Assembly: GCA_002372505.1 (NCBI GenBank) | Contig: DFGY01000043.1 | Location: 1 to 64,000, forward strand | From: Firmicutes bacterium UBA3738 | GTDB taxonomy: Bacteria; Bacillota; Clostridia; Peptostreptococcales; Anaerovoracaceae | Direction of reading: 5' to 3' | Length of the DNA stretch: 64,000 bases | In this document: positions 20,883 through 29,100 of the stretch, piece after piece | How positions within the stretch are numbered: the stretch's first letter is position 1 | Layout of the letters: each line of letters begins with the position of its first letter | Notes under the pieces: generated by a model | What the model saw: only the letters and a program-made list of their open reading frames with translations | Told to the model about the DNA's origin: nothing | Databases searched by the model: none | Position numbers and translations under genes: made by a program

Positions 20883-21761
20883 TTATTCTTTAATATAATT
20901 TATAAGCACATCCAGAAGCTTGCTGACGCCGATAGGCTTAATGAGAACGCCGTCGAAGGACTCCGGCAGCTCGACGCCCTTTACCATGTCCTCGCTGGAG
21001 GCGGCCATGGCGATAATAGGTACTTTGGATTTAGATCCGCGTTCACTTTCAAGGGCGCGGATTTTTTCTGCGACGGTAATTCCATCCATGACCGGCATCT
21101 GTGTATCAAGCAAAATAGCAAAGAAGTAGTCTGCCGGATGCTGCTCAAAAGTATCTAAGGCCTTCTGACCATTGTTGGCTGAAGTCACCTCAAAGCCTAT
21201 GCCTGTAAGCATTTTGGAAAGCATCTGGACATTCAAAGGATGATCCTCGGCAAAGAGCAGGCGTTTTCCTGCGAATTTTATGGCCTGGGAATCCTTGTCC
21301 GCCTTTTTGCGCGCCAGTTCTTCCTTTACAACATCCGTGGAAGTTTTGTCAGCCTCTACAATTACAGGCTCACGTTCATCGAAGGAAGGCATGAAAACGC
21401 AGGCAATGCGCTCGTGGCCGTCCTCGATAATTTTCGCTGAAACCAGTATGCTTATGTATGAATGGTCGTGCCGTTTAAGCAAAAGCTTTGAAAGCATATG
21501 AGGAGCCTGATGGTTCTTGGAATAGGCTTTCATATATGCATCAAAATCAGAGACCAGACTGGTGCGACTCTCCTTTTTAAGCAGGGAAAGAAATGAACCG
21601 TCCGAGGTCTTGGTGAAGGTTTCTTCGCTGTAACCTATGAGTTCATAAAAAGTATTGTTGGCCTTTACTATAGTCCAGCTATCATCGGGCTTACATTCAA
21701 ATAGAGCAGCAGGACTTTCCGTATAAAAGGCTCTGTAGTCGATTGGTATTGATAGCGGCAT
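20883..21761 (-). CDS. PAS domain plus receiver domain protein
   Basis: A 292-residue protein with an N-terminal PAS-like sensor (about 10-125), a short linker, and a C-terminal receiver domain (about 166-292). The receiver has the acidic pair E172/D173, the phospho-acceptor D219 in LLDTQMPVMDG, the AMAAS switch and IKP Lys. There is no kinase and no DNA-binding output. It resembles the receiver of hybrid histidine kinases and may be a phosphate sink or a protein-interaction switch. The partner kinase is not nearby. It converges on trpS. Confidence 0.85.
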   Translation of the reverse strand: MPLSIPIDYRAFYTESPAALFECKPDDSWTIVKANNTFYELIGYSEETFTKTSDGSFLSLLKKESRTSLVSDFDAYMKAYSKNHQAPHMLSKLLLKRHDHSYISILVSAKIIEDGHERIACVFMPSFDEREPVIVEADKTSTDVVKEELARKKADKDSQAIKFAGKRLLFAEDHPLNVQMLSKMLTGIGFEVTSANNGQKALDTFEQHPADYFFAILLDTQMPVMDGITVAEKIRALESERGSKSKVPIIAMAASSEDMVKGVELPESFDGVLIKPIGVSKLLDVLINYIKE

Positions 21762-21799
21762 ATCTTTTCCCTCTTATAAAAGTATATGTGCTAATGTGT

Positions 21800-22540
21800 T
21801 TATGGTTGCGCCTGAAGCTTTTCTACCCCTTGCTTAATTACTAACTCAACGCGATCGGATAAACTATGTTCTTCTTCTTTTGTTAAATCCTTTGTTTCGA
21901 TTGCAGGATGGATGATCATTCCTATTTTGGCACCCTGCATTTTGCCGTGTTCTTCAAAGCAGCGCCATGTGCCGTCTATTGAAACGGGCACGATAGGAAC
22001 TCCCGGCTTTGTAGCCAGCTTCATAGCTCCCTTTTTAAACTCTCCCATTTCAGGACCCTGGGATCTGGTGCCTTCAGGATATATCATCATTGAGAAACCA
22101 TCGTTAATGAAATTGATGCCCTTGGAAATAGCCTTTATGGATTCCCGAGGGTGATTCCTCTCGATAAGTACGCTACGAACCTCTAAAATCCAAGGGCCGT
22201 AAAGGGGAACCTTGGCAAGTTCCTGTTTTGCCACAAATCCGAACTGAATGGTATCCAGTGCGGCGCAGTGAGCAATAATATCCGCATATCCCTGGTGATT
22301 GGACATGTACACTACCGGTCCTTCCGTAGGCAGATTTTCCCGGCCCTCCACCTCCAGGGTGGCGCCGAAGGTCTCCAGCATATGTGTTCCCCAAGACTTT
22401 GTAGCTTTAAGAATGTATTCCTTTTCCTTCTCTATATCGCCGGCAGCTCTGGCCTCGTCAATGCCCCTTCTGTACTCTCTGAGATACTTCAGTGCGTTTA
22501 TGGCCTTGAAAGCTCCGGGAATATTTCCAAATATCTTCAT
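21800..22540 (-). CDS. plsC: 1-acyl-sn-glycerol-3-phosphate acyltransferase (PlsC family)
   Basis: A 246-residue lysophosphatidic acid acyltransferase-type enzyme, making phosphatidic acid at the membrane. The catalytic NHX4D motif is NHQGYAD (81-87), the glycerol-phosphate binding block is YPEGTRSQGP, and a later VPVSI strand follows as in the family. It has an N-terminal basic helical region but no long membrane span. A family-B repeat begins about 50 bp upstream of its start. Substrate preference cannot be read from sequence. Confidence 0.92.
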   Translation of the reverse strand: MKIFGNIPGAFKAINALKYLREYRRGIDEARAAGDIEKEKEYILKATKSWGTHMLETFGATLEVEGRENLPTEGPVVYMSNHQGYADIIAHCAALDTIQFGFVAKQELAKVPLYGPWILEVRSVLIERNHPRESIKAISKGINFINDGFSMMIYPEGTRSQGPEMGEFKKGAMKLATKPGVPIVPVSIDGTWRCFEEHGKMQGAKIGMIIHPAIETKDLTKEEEHSLSDRVELVIKQGVEKLQAQP

Positions 22541-23100
22541 GACTCTCTAATTCTCCTGCTATTTTCCACAATTATACTATAAATTACCCGCAGGTGACAA
22601 GGAGAAAGGTGACAGGGGGACGGTTCTCTTGTCATCTTTTGCCGTATTTTGGTAATAGGACGGGATACTGTATTTATAGCCCCGCTCTTGCTTCAGTTGT
22701 CACGTAGCGGTATCTAAGCTCATACTTCGCTGACGCTCGTATTCGCTAAGTACCGACGTTCCAAAGAGTCTATAAATACAGTATCCCGTCCTTCAATATC
22801 CAATAAAATAGTGACAAGAGAACCATCCCCCTGTCACCCAAAAATCGGAAGCATTGAAATTTGTTTCACTGATTCTATAATAAATAAATCGCTGAAATAA
22901 TTTCTAACGCCACCGAGTTCTCTCTTTACCAAACCGGAGTATATAATGCGAACATGCTGGGGCAATCTTCAGAAATCGTTAAAAACTCTTTCACTCATTG
23001 CGAGGAAAAAGTTTTACTGAAAATAATTGCGAATACCGAGAGTTAGCGTGAAACACAAAACCTGTCCCCGTGAAACGCTTTTTACCAAAATGTAGCAAAA
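22541..23100. other. gene-free gap with repeat elements
   Basis: Between plsC and the PAP2 gene. It contains a 230-bp nested palindromic element (22609-22838), a plain AT-rich stretch (22840-23040) with nothing recognisable, and family-A and family-B repeat units up to 23130. Confidence 0.7.
22609..22838. repeat. 230-bp nested MITE/REPIN-like element
   Basis: Outer arms: GTGACAGGGGGACGGTTC... (22609-22635) and its imperfect complement ending ...CCCCCTGTCAC (22811-22837). Inner arms: GACGGGATACTGTATTTATA (22659-22678) and TATAAATACAGTATCCCGTC (22770-22790), which are exact complements. About 90 bp of unique sequence lies in the centre. The right half is also found at 1775-1843. It has the form of a non-autonomous mobile element; no coding sequence is inside. 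Confidence 0.75.
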
Positions 23101-23130
23101 GGTGACAAGAGAACCGTCCCCTTGTCACCC
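23046..23130. repeat. adjacent family-A and family-B repeat units
   Basis: 23046-23078 is a family-A unit (GTGAAACACAAAACCTGTCC... ending GTGAAACGC). 23101-23130 is a family-B unit (GGTGACAAGAGAACCGTCCC... ending TTGTCACCC). The joining segment matches the centre of the family-B pair at 62424-62502. Confidence 0.75.
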
Positions 23131-23150
23131 GGCGGGGCAATATGTATAAT
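23122..23150 (+). promoter_or_regulatory. PAP2 gene promoter with -35 inside a repeat
   Basis: TTGTCA (23122-23127) is the end of a family-B repeat. A 17-nt spacer leads to TATAAT (23145-23150), and the start codon is at 23173. The repeat thus appears to supply the -35 box. Confidence 0.65.
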
Positions 23151-23172
23151 ATGTGGGCGAAAGGTGGATATT

Positions 23173-23859
23173 ATGACATTGGATGAAAATAAAACGATAT
23201 ATTGTAAAACAAAGATAGCTATATTTGCGGTCCTTGCAGTCATCGGACTTGCGGGCTTCGCTTACCTTACATACGAGGTGTACAATTTTGACGGGGTGGG
23301 ATGGCTGGACAAAATCAGATTTGACGTTTATGAGATGAGAAGTCCGGGCCTGAACACTTTTGCAGAGGGGATAACTTATCTGGGGGAATGGTATTCCATT
23401 ACGGTAATCTGCCTGCTGGCTCTTATATATCCCAAAACCCGATTTAAAATCGGCATTCCCATTACTGTTGTGGCTATTACCACTCAGATATTTATGAAAA
23501 TAGCCAAGCATATTGTTTTAAGAGAACGGCCGGACAAGGCCCTGCACTTAATTGAGCAGGGAGGCTATTCATTCCCAAGCGGCCACTCCATTACCAGTAT
23601 TGCAGTTTACGGTATGCTGTTTCTGCTCATATTATGGTACTTTAAGGGTGGCGGGAAAAAGGTCTTGCTGCTGTGTCTAACCTGTTTTCTTGCCTTTGCC
23701 ATCGGTCTTTCGAGAATCTACCTGGGAGTTCACTATCCTTCCGATGTGGCAGCCGGCTGGTGCCTGGGAATTGCGGTTGCCTCTGTAACACTTATAGTTA
23801 CAATGTTGATTGAGCATAAGAGAAGGCCCTCTAACTCTCAAACCGGTCAAAACACCTAA
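23173..23859 (+). CDS. PAP2-family membrane phosphatase
   Basis: A 228-residue type 2 phosphatidic acid phosphatase family protein, acting on lipid phosphates such as phosphatidate, undecaprenyl or phosphatidylglycerol phosphate. All three active-site motifs are present: KHIVLRERP, PSGHS and SRIYLGVHYPSD. About six hydrophobic segments place it in the membrane. I chose ATG 23173 because AAAGGTGG precedes it; the longer frame would start inside the repeat. Its closeness to plsC suggests phospholipid work, but the exact substrate is unknown. Confidence 0.9.
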   Translation: MTLDENKTIYCKTKIAIFAVLAVIGLAGFAYLTYEVYNFDGVGWLDKIRFDVYEMRSPGLNTFAEGITYLGEWYSITVICLLALIYPKTRFKIGIPITVVAITTQIFMKIAKHIVLRERPDKALHLIEQGGYSFPSGHSITSIAVYGMLFLLILWYFKGGGKKVLLLCLTCFLAFAIGLSRIYLGVHYPSDVAAGWCLGIAVASVTLIVTMLIEHKRRPSNSQTGQNT

Positions 23860-23943
23860 GTATATAAATATAAAGATAAAAAGAAAGACATAAGACTGGA
23901 CTTATGCCTTGAAAAGTGTAATGACAGATTTAGACTTAGGCAG

Positions 23944-24396
23944 TTATATATACTTGCCGTAAATATCTTTTCTTTGCTCAAAAAGCTTAAAGAAGGTCTC
24001 TTTCTTTTTGTCCTCGGGATCAAACTGCATAAAGGCATAGGGGATTGTAGCGTCATCCTTGGCAGCTTCCCATAATTCTTCAGCGCTTTTATCTGCATCG
24101 GCGATTACAATGTCGCCCTTTTCCATGAGCTCTGCGCACATTTCGTCAAAGAGGACGCCGTCTCCGCAGCAAATTACAAGATTCTCCCGGTGGGAAAGTT
24201 CCTCCAGGAGCTCGTATTCTTTATTTCTGTATTCGTGCTCGCCCATCATCATAATGATGCGCATGACGCTGCGGCCGTCCCGCTCTTTTATTTCCTCGTC
24301 AAGATCCAGGAGGGTGAGGCCCTTTTCTTCGGCAAGTTTTTCTGCCAGACTTTTTCTGTCGCTTCCGATGAAGCCTGTTACGTAAATATTTTTCAT
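23944..24396 (-). CDS. degenerate shikimate-kinase-like protein
   Basis: A 150-residue protein aligned by eye with shikimate kinase: N-terminal P-loop region, then LLDLDEEIKERDGRSVMRIIMMMGEHEYRNKE, which mirrors the DxDEEI...GExxFR...E block of AroK. The P-loop reads GFIGSDRKS (8-16) instead of GxxGxGKS/T, with one extra residue and the second Gly lost. The later GGG motif reads CGDG. A bona fide AroK domain exists in the aroE-aroK fusion at 52 kb. So this is probably a non-catalytic or repurposed paralogue. It precedes the symporter stop-to-start in the opposite order on the same strand. Confidence 0.65.
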   Translation of the reverse strand: MKNIYVTGFIGSDRKSLAEKLAEEKGLTLLDLDEEIKERDGRSVMRIIMMMGEHEYRNKEYELLEELSHRENLVICCGDGVLFDEMCAELMEKGDIVIADADKSAEELWEAAKDDATIPYAFMQFDPEDKKKETFFKLFEQRKDIYGKYI

Positions 24397-24431
24397 GGCA
24401 AGAGCATATCACAAAAGAAGGAGTCCTTCAA

Positions 24432-26015
24432 TTATTCGTTGGGATTATCCTCGGCCTCAAAGCGAGGCTTATCAATGGTAGCCATTACCACAATATCTCC
24501 CACCACATTGATAATGCTCAGCAAATTGGCGAAGACCACTTCGGAAAAAATAGCCAGACACATTAAATCCGTAGTATGAACGTAGTGGAATACTACCAAC
24601 AAGCCGATGAGAATTGACCCCGGCTGGTTAGGCGCGCCAAGTGAAAGAAAGAATATTATAAAACAAACTACTAAACCATCGAGCCAGGTGATGCCCGAGC
24701 CTGCGGAATACATTAACATAACTGCGATGGCAGTAATGATAAAGCAGTTTCCGTCCAGATTTATCTGAGCGAGAACAGGAAAGTATTTTTCCAGCTTCTT
24801 TTTATCCATGCCGTAATTCGCCATGCAGTAGCGCATGTTATAGGGCGCGGAGTCTATTGAGGAATTTATGATGAAGTTTTCTTTAAAAAGAGGTGGCAAT
24901 CTCTTTGCAAAGGCAATAGGACTTACTCCTGCCATTTTAAGTCTGATGGCGTAGAAAATAATAATGGCAATCATAGACACAGGAACCACAATAACTGAGG
25001 CGGCAGCAAGAAAGCCCACCATAAAGCCTTTTCTGAGAAGGGCCTCTAAAGTTGCTATAAAAAAGACCAGAGGAATGGCAAACATAATAACCGAGAGCAT
25101 TTTGGAAAACAGTACGTAAAGTCCATCCAGTACATTAAGAAACTTTTCAAAGTAACTGCCGGAAATGCAAATGGCAATGGCCACAAGAACTACGAGGAGA
25201 ATAATGGGAATGGGATTCATGGTGCCGAAGGGGTCGGCAATGTCCTGGGAAACCAGAGCCTTCAGAAGCTCAGAAAAACCGACGCTCCTGTGTATGATTA
25301 CATCCCTTGTAACTGTTTCTCCTGCCGGCACTAAATCTATAAACACTGTGTATATAACAAAAATGGTTAACAGAATGCTCATAAAAAAAGCGAGGAAAAC
25401 AGCCATGGCAGAGCTGGTAAGAGCACGTTTATGTATGCTGCGAAGTGTAGGGTCGCCGCCACCTGTGACATACATAGTCATAACGTTTTTAAGCATGGAG
25501 ACGAAGGTAACCAGAGCACCGACGCTGAGAATTATTCCGGTAAATAGCTTTTCAAAACCCATTAGCCCGCTGCGTATCATTTCCTGCTCATGGCTGCCCA
25601 CCATGTTCATAATGAAATAAGCAGCAATATAGGCCAGCACGAAAGCAATAAGATTGTTTCTGATGGATCCGAAGATACTTCTTTTAATCAGAAGAGAAAT
25701 ATTGTTGCATCCGCCATAGTAGCTGTTGTCAACTTTTTCAGCGTATGTATTTATGACTTCGCCCTCGGGGGAGTAGGGCGCCCCCTCAAAGCTAAGCTTA
25801 ATGTTTACATTCCCAAGAGACCGGCTTTTCCAGATTGTCACAGGGGTATCATCCGAAAGCCCCTGGCCAATAATGTCCTGGTATAAGGCCTCAAAAACAA
25901 GCAGGGACTCAGCCTTGCCCGTATCGCTCACCTTGCCTTTTTCAAGCAGGTCTTCAACCTGGCCGCGCAGTCCCTGATAGTCATTAAAAGTTGTCCGGAA
26001 TTTACTGTTCTTCAT
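24432..26015 (-). CDS. dicarboxylate/amino acid:cation symporter (SDF/DAACS family)
   Basis: A 527-residue transporter of the sodium:dicarboxylate symporter family, importing acidic or small neutral amino acids or dicarboxylates with Na+ or H+. After about 110 cytosolic residues, an N-terminal extension not usual in GltP, eight or so hydrophobic segments follow. The HP1-type loop reads NSSIDSAPYN and the TM7 motif NLDGN in place of the NMDGT of GltPh, so substrate or ion specificity may differ. HP2-like SLGAPNQPGS is present. Downstream lies the shikimate-kinase-like gene. Confidence 0.85.
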   Translation of the reverse strand: MKNSKFRTTFNDYQGLRGQVEDLLEKGKVSDTGKAESLLVFEALYQDIIGQGLSDDTPVTIWKSRSLGNVNIKLSFEGAPYSPEGEVINTYAEKVDNSYYGGCNNISLLIKRSIFGSIRNNLIAFVLAYIAAYFIMNMVGSHEQEMIRSGLMGFEKLFTGIILSVGALVTFVSMLKNVMTMYVTGGGDPTLRSIHKRALTSSAMAVFLAFFMSILLTIFVIYTVFIDLVPAGETVTRDVIIHRSVGFSELLKALVSQDIADPFGTMNPIPIILLVVLVAIAICISGSYFEKFLNVLDGLYVLFSKMLSVIMFAIPLVFFIATLEALLRKGFMVGFLAAASVIVVPVSMIAIIIFYAIRLKMAGVSPIAFAKRLPPLFKENFIINSSIDSAPYNMRYCMANYGMDKKKLEKYFPVLAQINLDGNCFIITAIAVMLMYSAGSGITWLDGLVVCFIIFFLSLGAPNQPGSILIGLLVVFHYVHTTDLMCLAIFSEVVFANLLSIINVVGDIVVMATIDKPRFEAEDNPNE

Positions 26016-26073
26016 AACAAAACCATTATAGTCAATGGCGGAAGGTCTATCAAGGGTGTAAGTAAAAAGAAGA

Positions 26074-26096
26074 GGAGCGGACTCAAGGTCCGCTCC
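26074..26096 (-). terminator. terminator after the surface-protein gene
   Basis: GGAGCGGAC (26074-26082) pairs with GTCCGCTCC (26088-26096), 9 bp with a 5-nt loop. On the minus strand it is followed by TCTTCTTTTT. Confidence 0.8.
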
Positions 26097-26130
26097 GGAA
26101 AGATGGTTAAAGGATCTCCCTCTATTTAAC

Positions 26131-29100
26131 TTACTTAACTTTTACTTTAAAAGTCACTGTCTTGGTCAGAGCCTTGTAGTTGGAATTACCGGCTGCCTTT
26201 ACCTTCATTTTTATTTTGTATGTTCCCTTCTTAAGTTTTTTCTTGACTGTGACCTTTCCGCTTTTTTTATTTATGGTAATTTTCTTGTTGCCGGATACTT
26301 TCTTGTAGGAAAGCTTGCCTACGGATTTCTCCACGGTAACAGCCTTGCTGCGGGAAAAGCTCTGATTCTTTTTCTTAAGCTTCTTGTATTTGACTGAAAT
26401 TGTTTTGCCTTTTACCTTCAGTGTGTTTTTGGCCTTGGCTATGGTGTAATCAAGTTTGCGGTCCAGACTTCCGCCGCTGGTCCAGGCGTAATTCACACTA
26501 TCCTTAAGCTTTGCTGTGGCGGTATAACTACCAGCCTTTGTAGCCGCACCGTTTGTTACAAGATATCCGTCCGCTATAGCAACACCGGTCTGCTTCTTGC
26601 CGTTATATACAAGGCCTGAGCGGACTTTCGGATCAGATACTTTTGCCTTCTCTATGGCGTATATTACCTGCTGCCTTGCGCTGCCGCCATTGTTCCATTT
26701 GTAATTGACGCTGTCGTTAAGCTCTACGGTCGCAGCGTAATCCCCTGCTTTTTTCGCCTGGCCGTTTAAGACGTTATAGCCTGAGCCGCTTTGAACAGCT
26801 GTTTGCATCTTGCCGTTGTACACAAGTTTTACGTTTGTTTTTGGGAAAGGAATCGTGGCCTTTTCGATTGTGTAGCCAAAGGTTAAATCCTTGCTTCCGC
26901 CGGTGCTCCACTGATAGTTGGCACTATCATCAAGCCGGACTGTTGCGGTATAATCACCTGCGTTTTTCGCTGAGCCGCCGGTGACTGTGTAGCCACTGCC
27001 TTCAGGAACGGCTACTTGACGCTTGCCGTTATAGACGAAGTCTGTGTCAGCATCGGGAGCTTTTACTACTGCTTTGGAAATATTGTAGTCAGCGATAATA
27101 TCCATTGATCCGCCGCTCATCCACTCGTAATTGGACTTATCACGTAAAGCGGCAACTGCCGTATATCTTCCGGCATTAATCGCCGAGCCGCCGGTGACTG
27201 TGTAACCGTCACCTTCCGTCATAGCCACATGAGTAGTGCCGTCATATGTAAAGGCTGTGACAGGAATGGGGTTAAGAACCTTAGCCTTCCTTATGACGTA
27301 GTCACAGTTAAGGTCTTCGGTTGTCCCGTCTTCCCAAGTGTAATTGGATTTGTCTGCGAGGGTGGCGGTGGCCACGTAGGAGCCTGCGTTTGTTTCAGAG
27401 CCGCCGGTGACAGTGTATCCTTCTCCGGCAGGCAAAGCGGTATGAACGCTACCGTCGTAATCAAAAGTTTGAGTGGCTGTCGGAGCTTTGACCTTGGCCT
27501 TGTCTATGGTGTAAGTAATAGAAACGCTCTGAGAAGTGCCGTCGCTCCAGACGTAGTTCTTGGCCGGCGTTGCTATAACTTCATAGGTGCCTGCATCTTT
27601 GGCCCGGGAATTATCAGTCAAAGTATAGCCTTCCCCCGGCATGACTCCGACCTGAACATCACCGTTAAATACAAGGTCTGTTTCGGGCGAAGGTACGGCT
27701 ACACTTTTGGGAGCAATTGAGTAAGGAATTTCCCTCTGGCGGGACATGTGTCCGTCTGCCCAGGCAAACCCTTCCTCCAGAATGGCTGTCGCCCGGTGCA
27801 TTCCCGAATCAACGGCACTGCCGTTTATTACATCATATCCTATGCCGCCTTCTACAGCCACCTGCTCATTGCCGTTATAGACTAATCCCGTTTTAGCAGA
27901 AGGTGTCTTTGCCTGCTTCGAATTAATTTGTACCTTGTAAGTGTATGTTGCCATGACATCTGAGGAGGAGCCGGACTTAGGAATAACGTTAACCTTATAA
28001 TTTCCGGCTTTCCGCGCAACGAGGAAAGACCTGGTTTCGCCGCCTATGGTCATTTCCCTGATGGACGCGTTAGCTGCGCCTTCTGCAATTTCAAACTTCC
28101 ACTCAGGCACATCTCCTTCCCAAGGATTTCCGTATTGATCTTTGTAGTCCCCCAGATGAACTGACAGATCGAAGGCGGTGCCCAGATTATGTACTTCCAT
28201 GGCAGGATTTACGGTTCGAGTTTCCTGGTAGGGCTGAAGAGTCAACTTTTTGGCGGGATATACGCGGACTTTTGCCACACCGTTCTCTCGGCCAAGGGAG
28301 GACAACTCACCATAGGTGGCATATACTTCATACTCTTTATATTTAAGACCCGCATCGATATCCTTTTTTACATTCAGGAACTTACCGTCTACGATTAATG
28401 CTTCATTTGAATCCACAGTATCTCTTAATTTATAGGTCACATTGTTGCTGCCCGGTGTGCCGTCGGGCTTTAAGACATCAACCGGCAGGAGGGTGCTTAA
28501 AGGAATGAGTTCCTTTGCGTATCCTTCAGCTTCAGTGTTTTTGAACATAATGTTGTAACCTTCAAAGGGGCTGTGGCAAACCACCTCAACATAAGGACGA
28601 TTTTTTAAAGTTGCGTCTGTAACAACCTCTCCCGTGAGAGTTTCATATTTTTTACCGTTGGAAATGTGCCACTCGATGTATCCCTTTTTCGGCTCATCGG
28701 GAGTCGGGTTGCACTTATCGTTCACTTTTAACACCTGCCGCCCGGATAGTGGATCTGTATCTATTGAAATTACGTCACCGGGCAGGGGGTTTCCATTTTT
28801 GTCTTTAGTGGCCACGGCCCAGTAACCGTCAGAAGAATCGAAACCGTGATAATTAATGGGGTTTACGGCAGAACCATCTTCGGCTTTTCCGCCGTCGTAT
28901 CCCTCAACATCGATTCCGTCCAGGCTATAGGATTCACCTTTAGCCATGTTGATTATCTTGTTGTCGCTGGATAGTAATTTGTCAGCCACTTTTACGGTAG
29001 TTAGAGGGTAAAGAGGCATAGTTTTGCCTGAAGACAGGAGGTAGTTTGCGTTGTTTAAGTTAAGGGTAAGACCTTTACTGATAAAAGGAATGTCGCTCTC

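Noticed and set aside
23122..23172. Upstream start of the PAP2 protein (MSPGGAIC...)
   Set aside because: Those codons lie in the repeat and promoter, and a good ribosome site precedes ATG 23173.
23885..23920. Terminator between the PAP2 and shikimate-kinase-like genes
   Set aside because: The CATAAG/CTTATG hairpin has only 6 AT-rich pairs and no clear T run.
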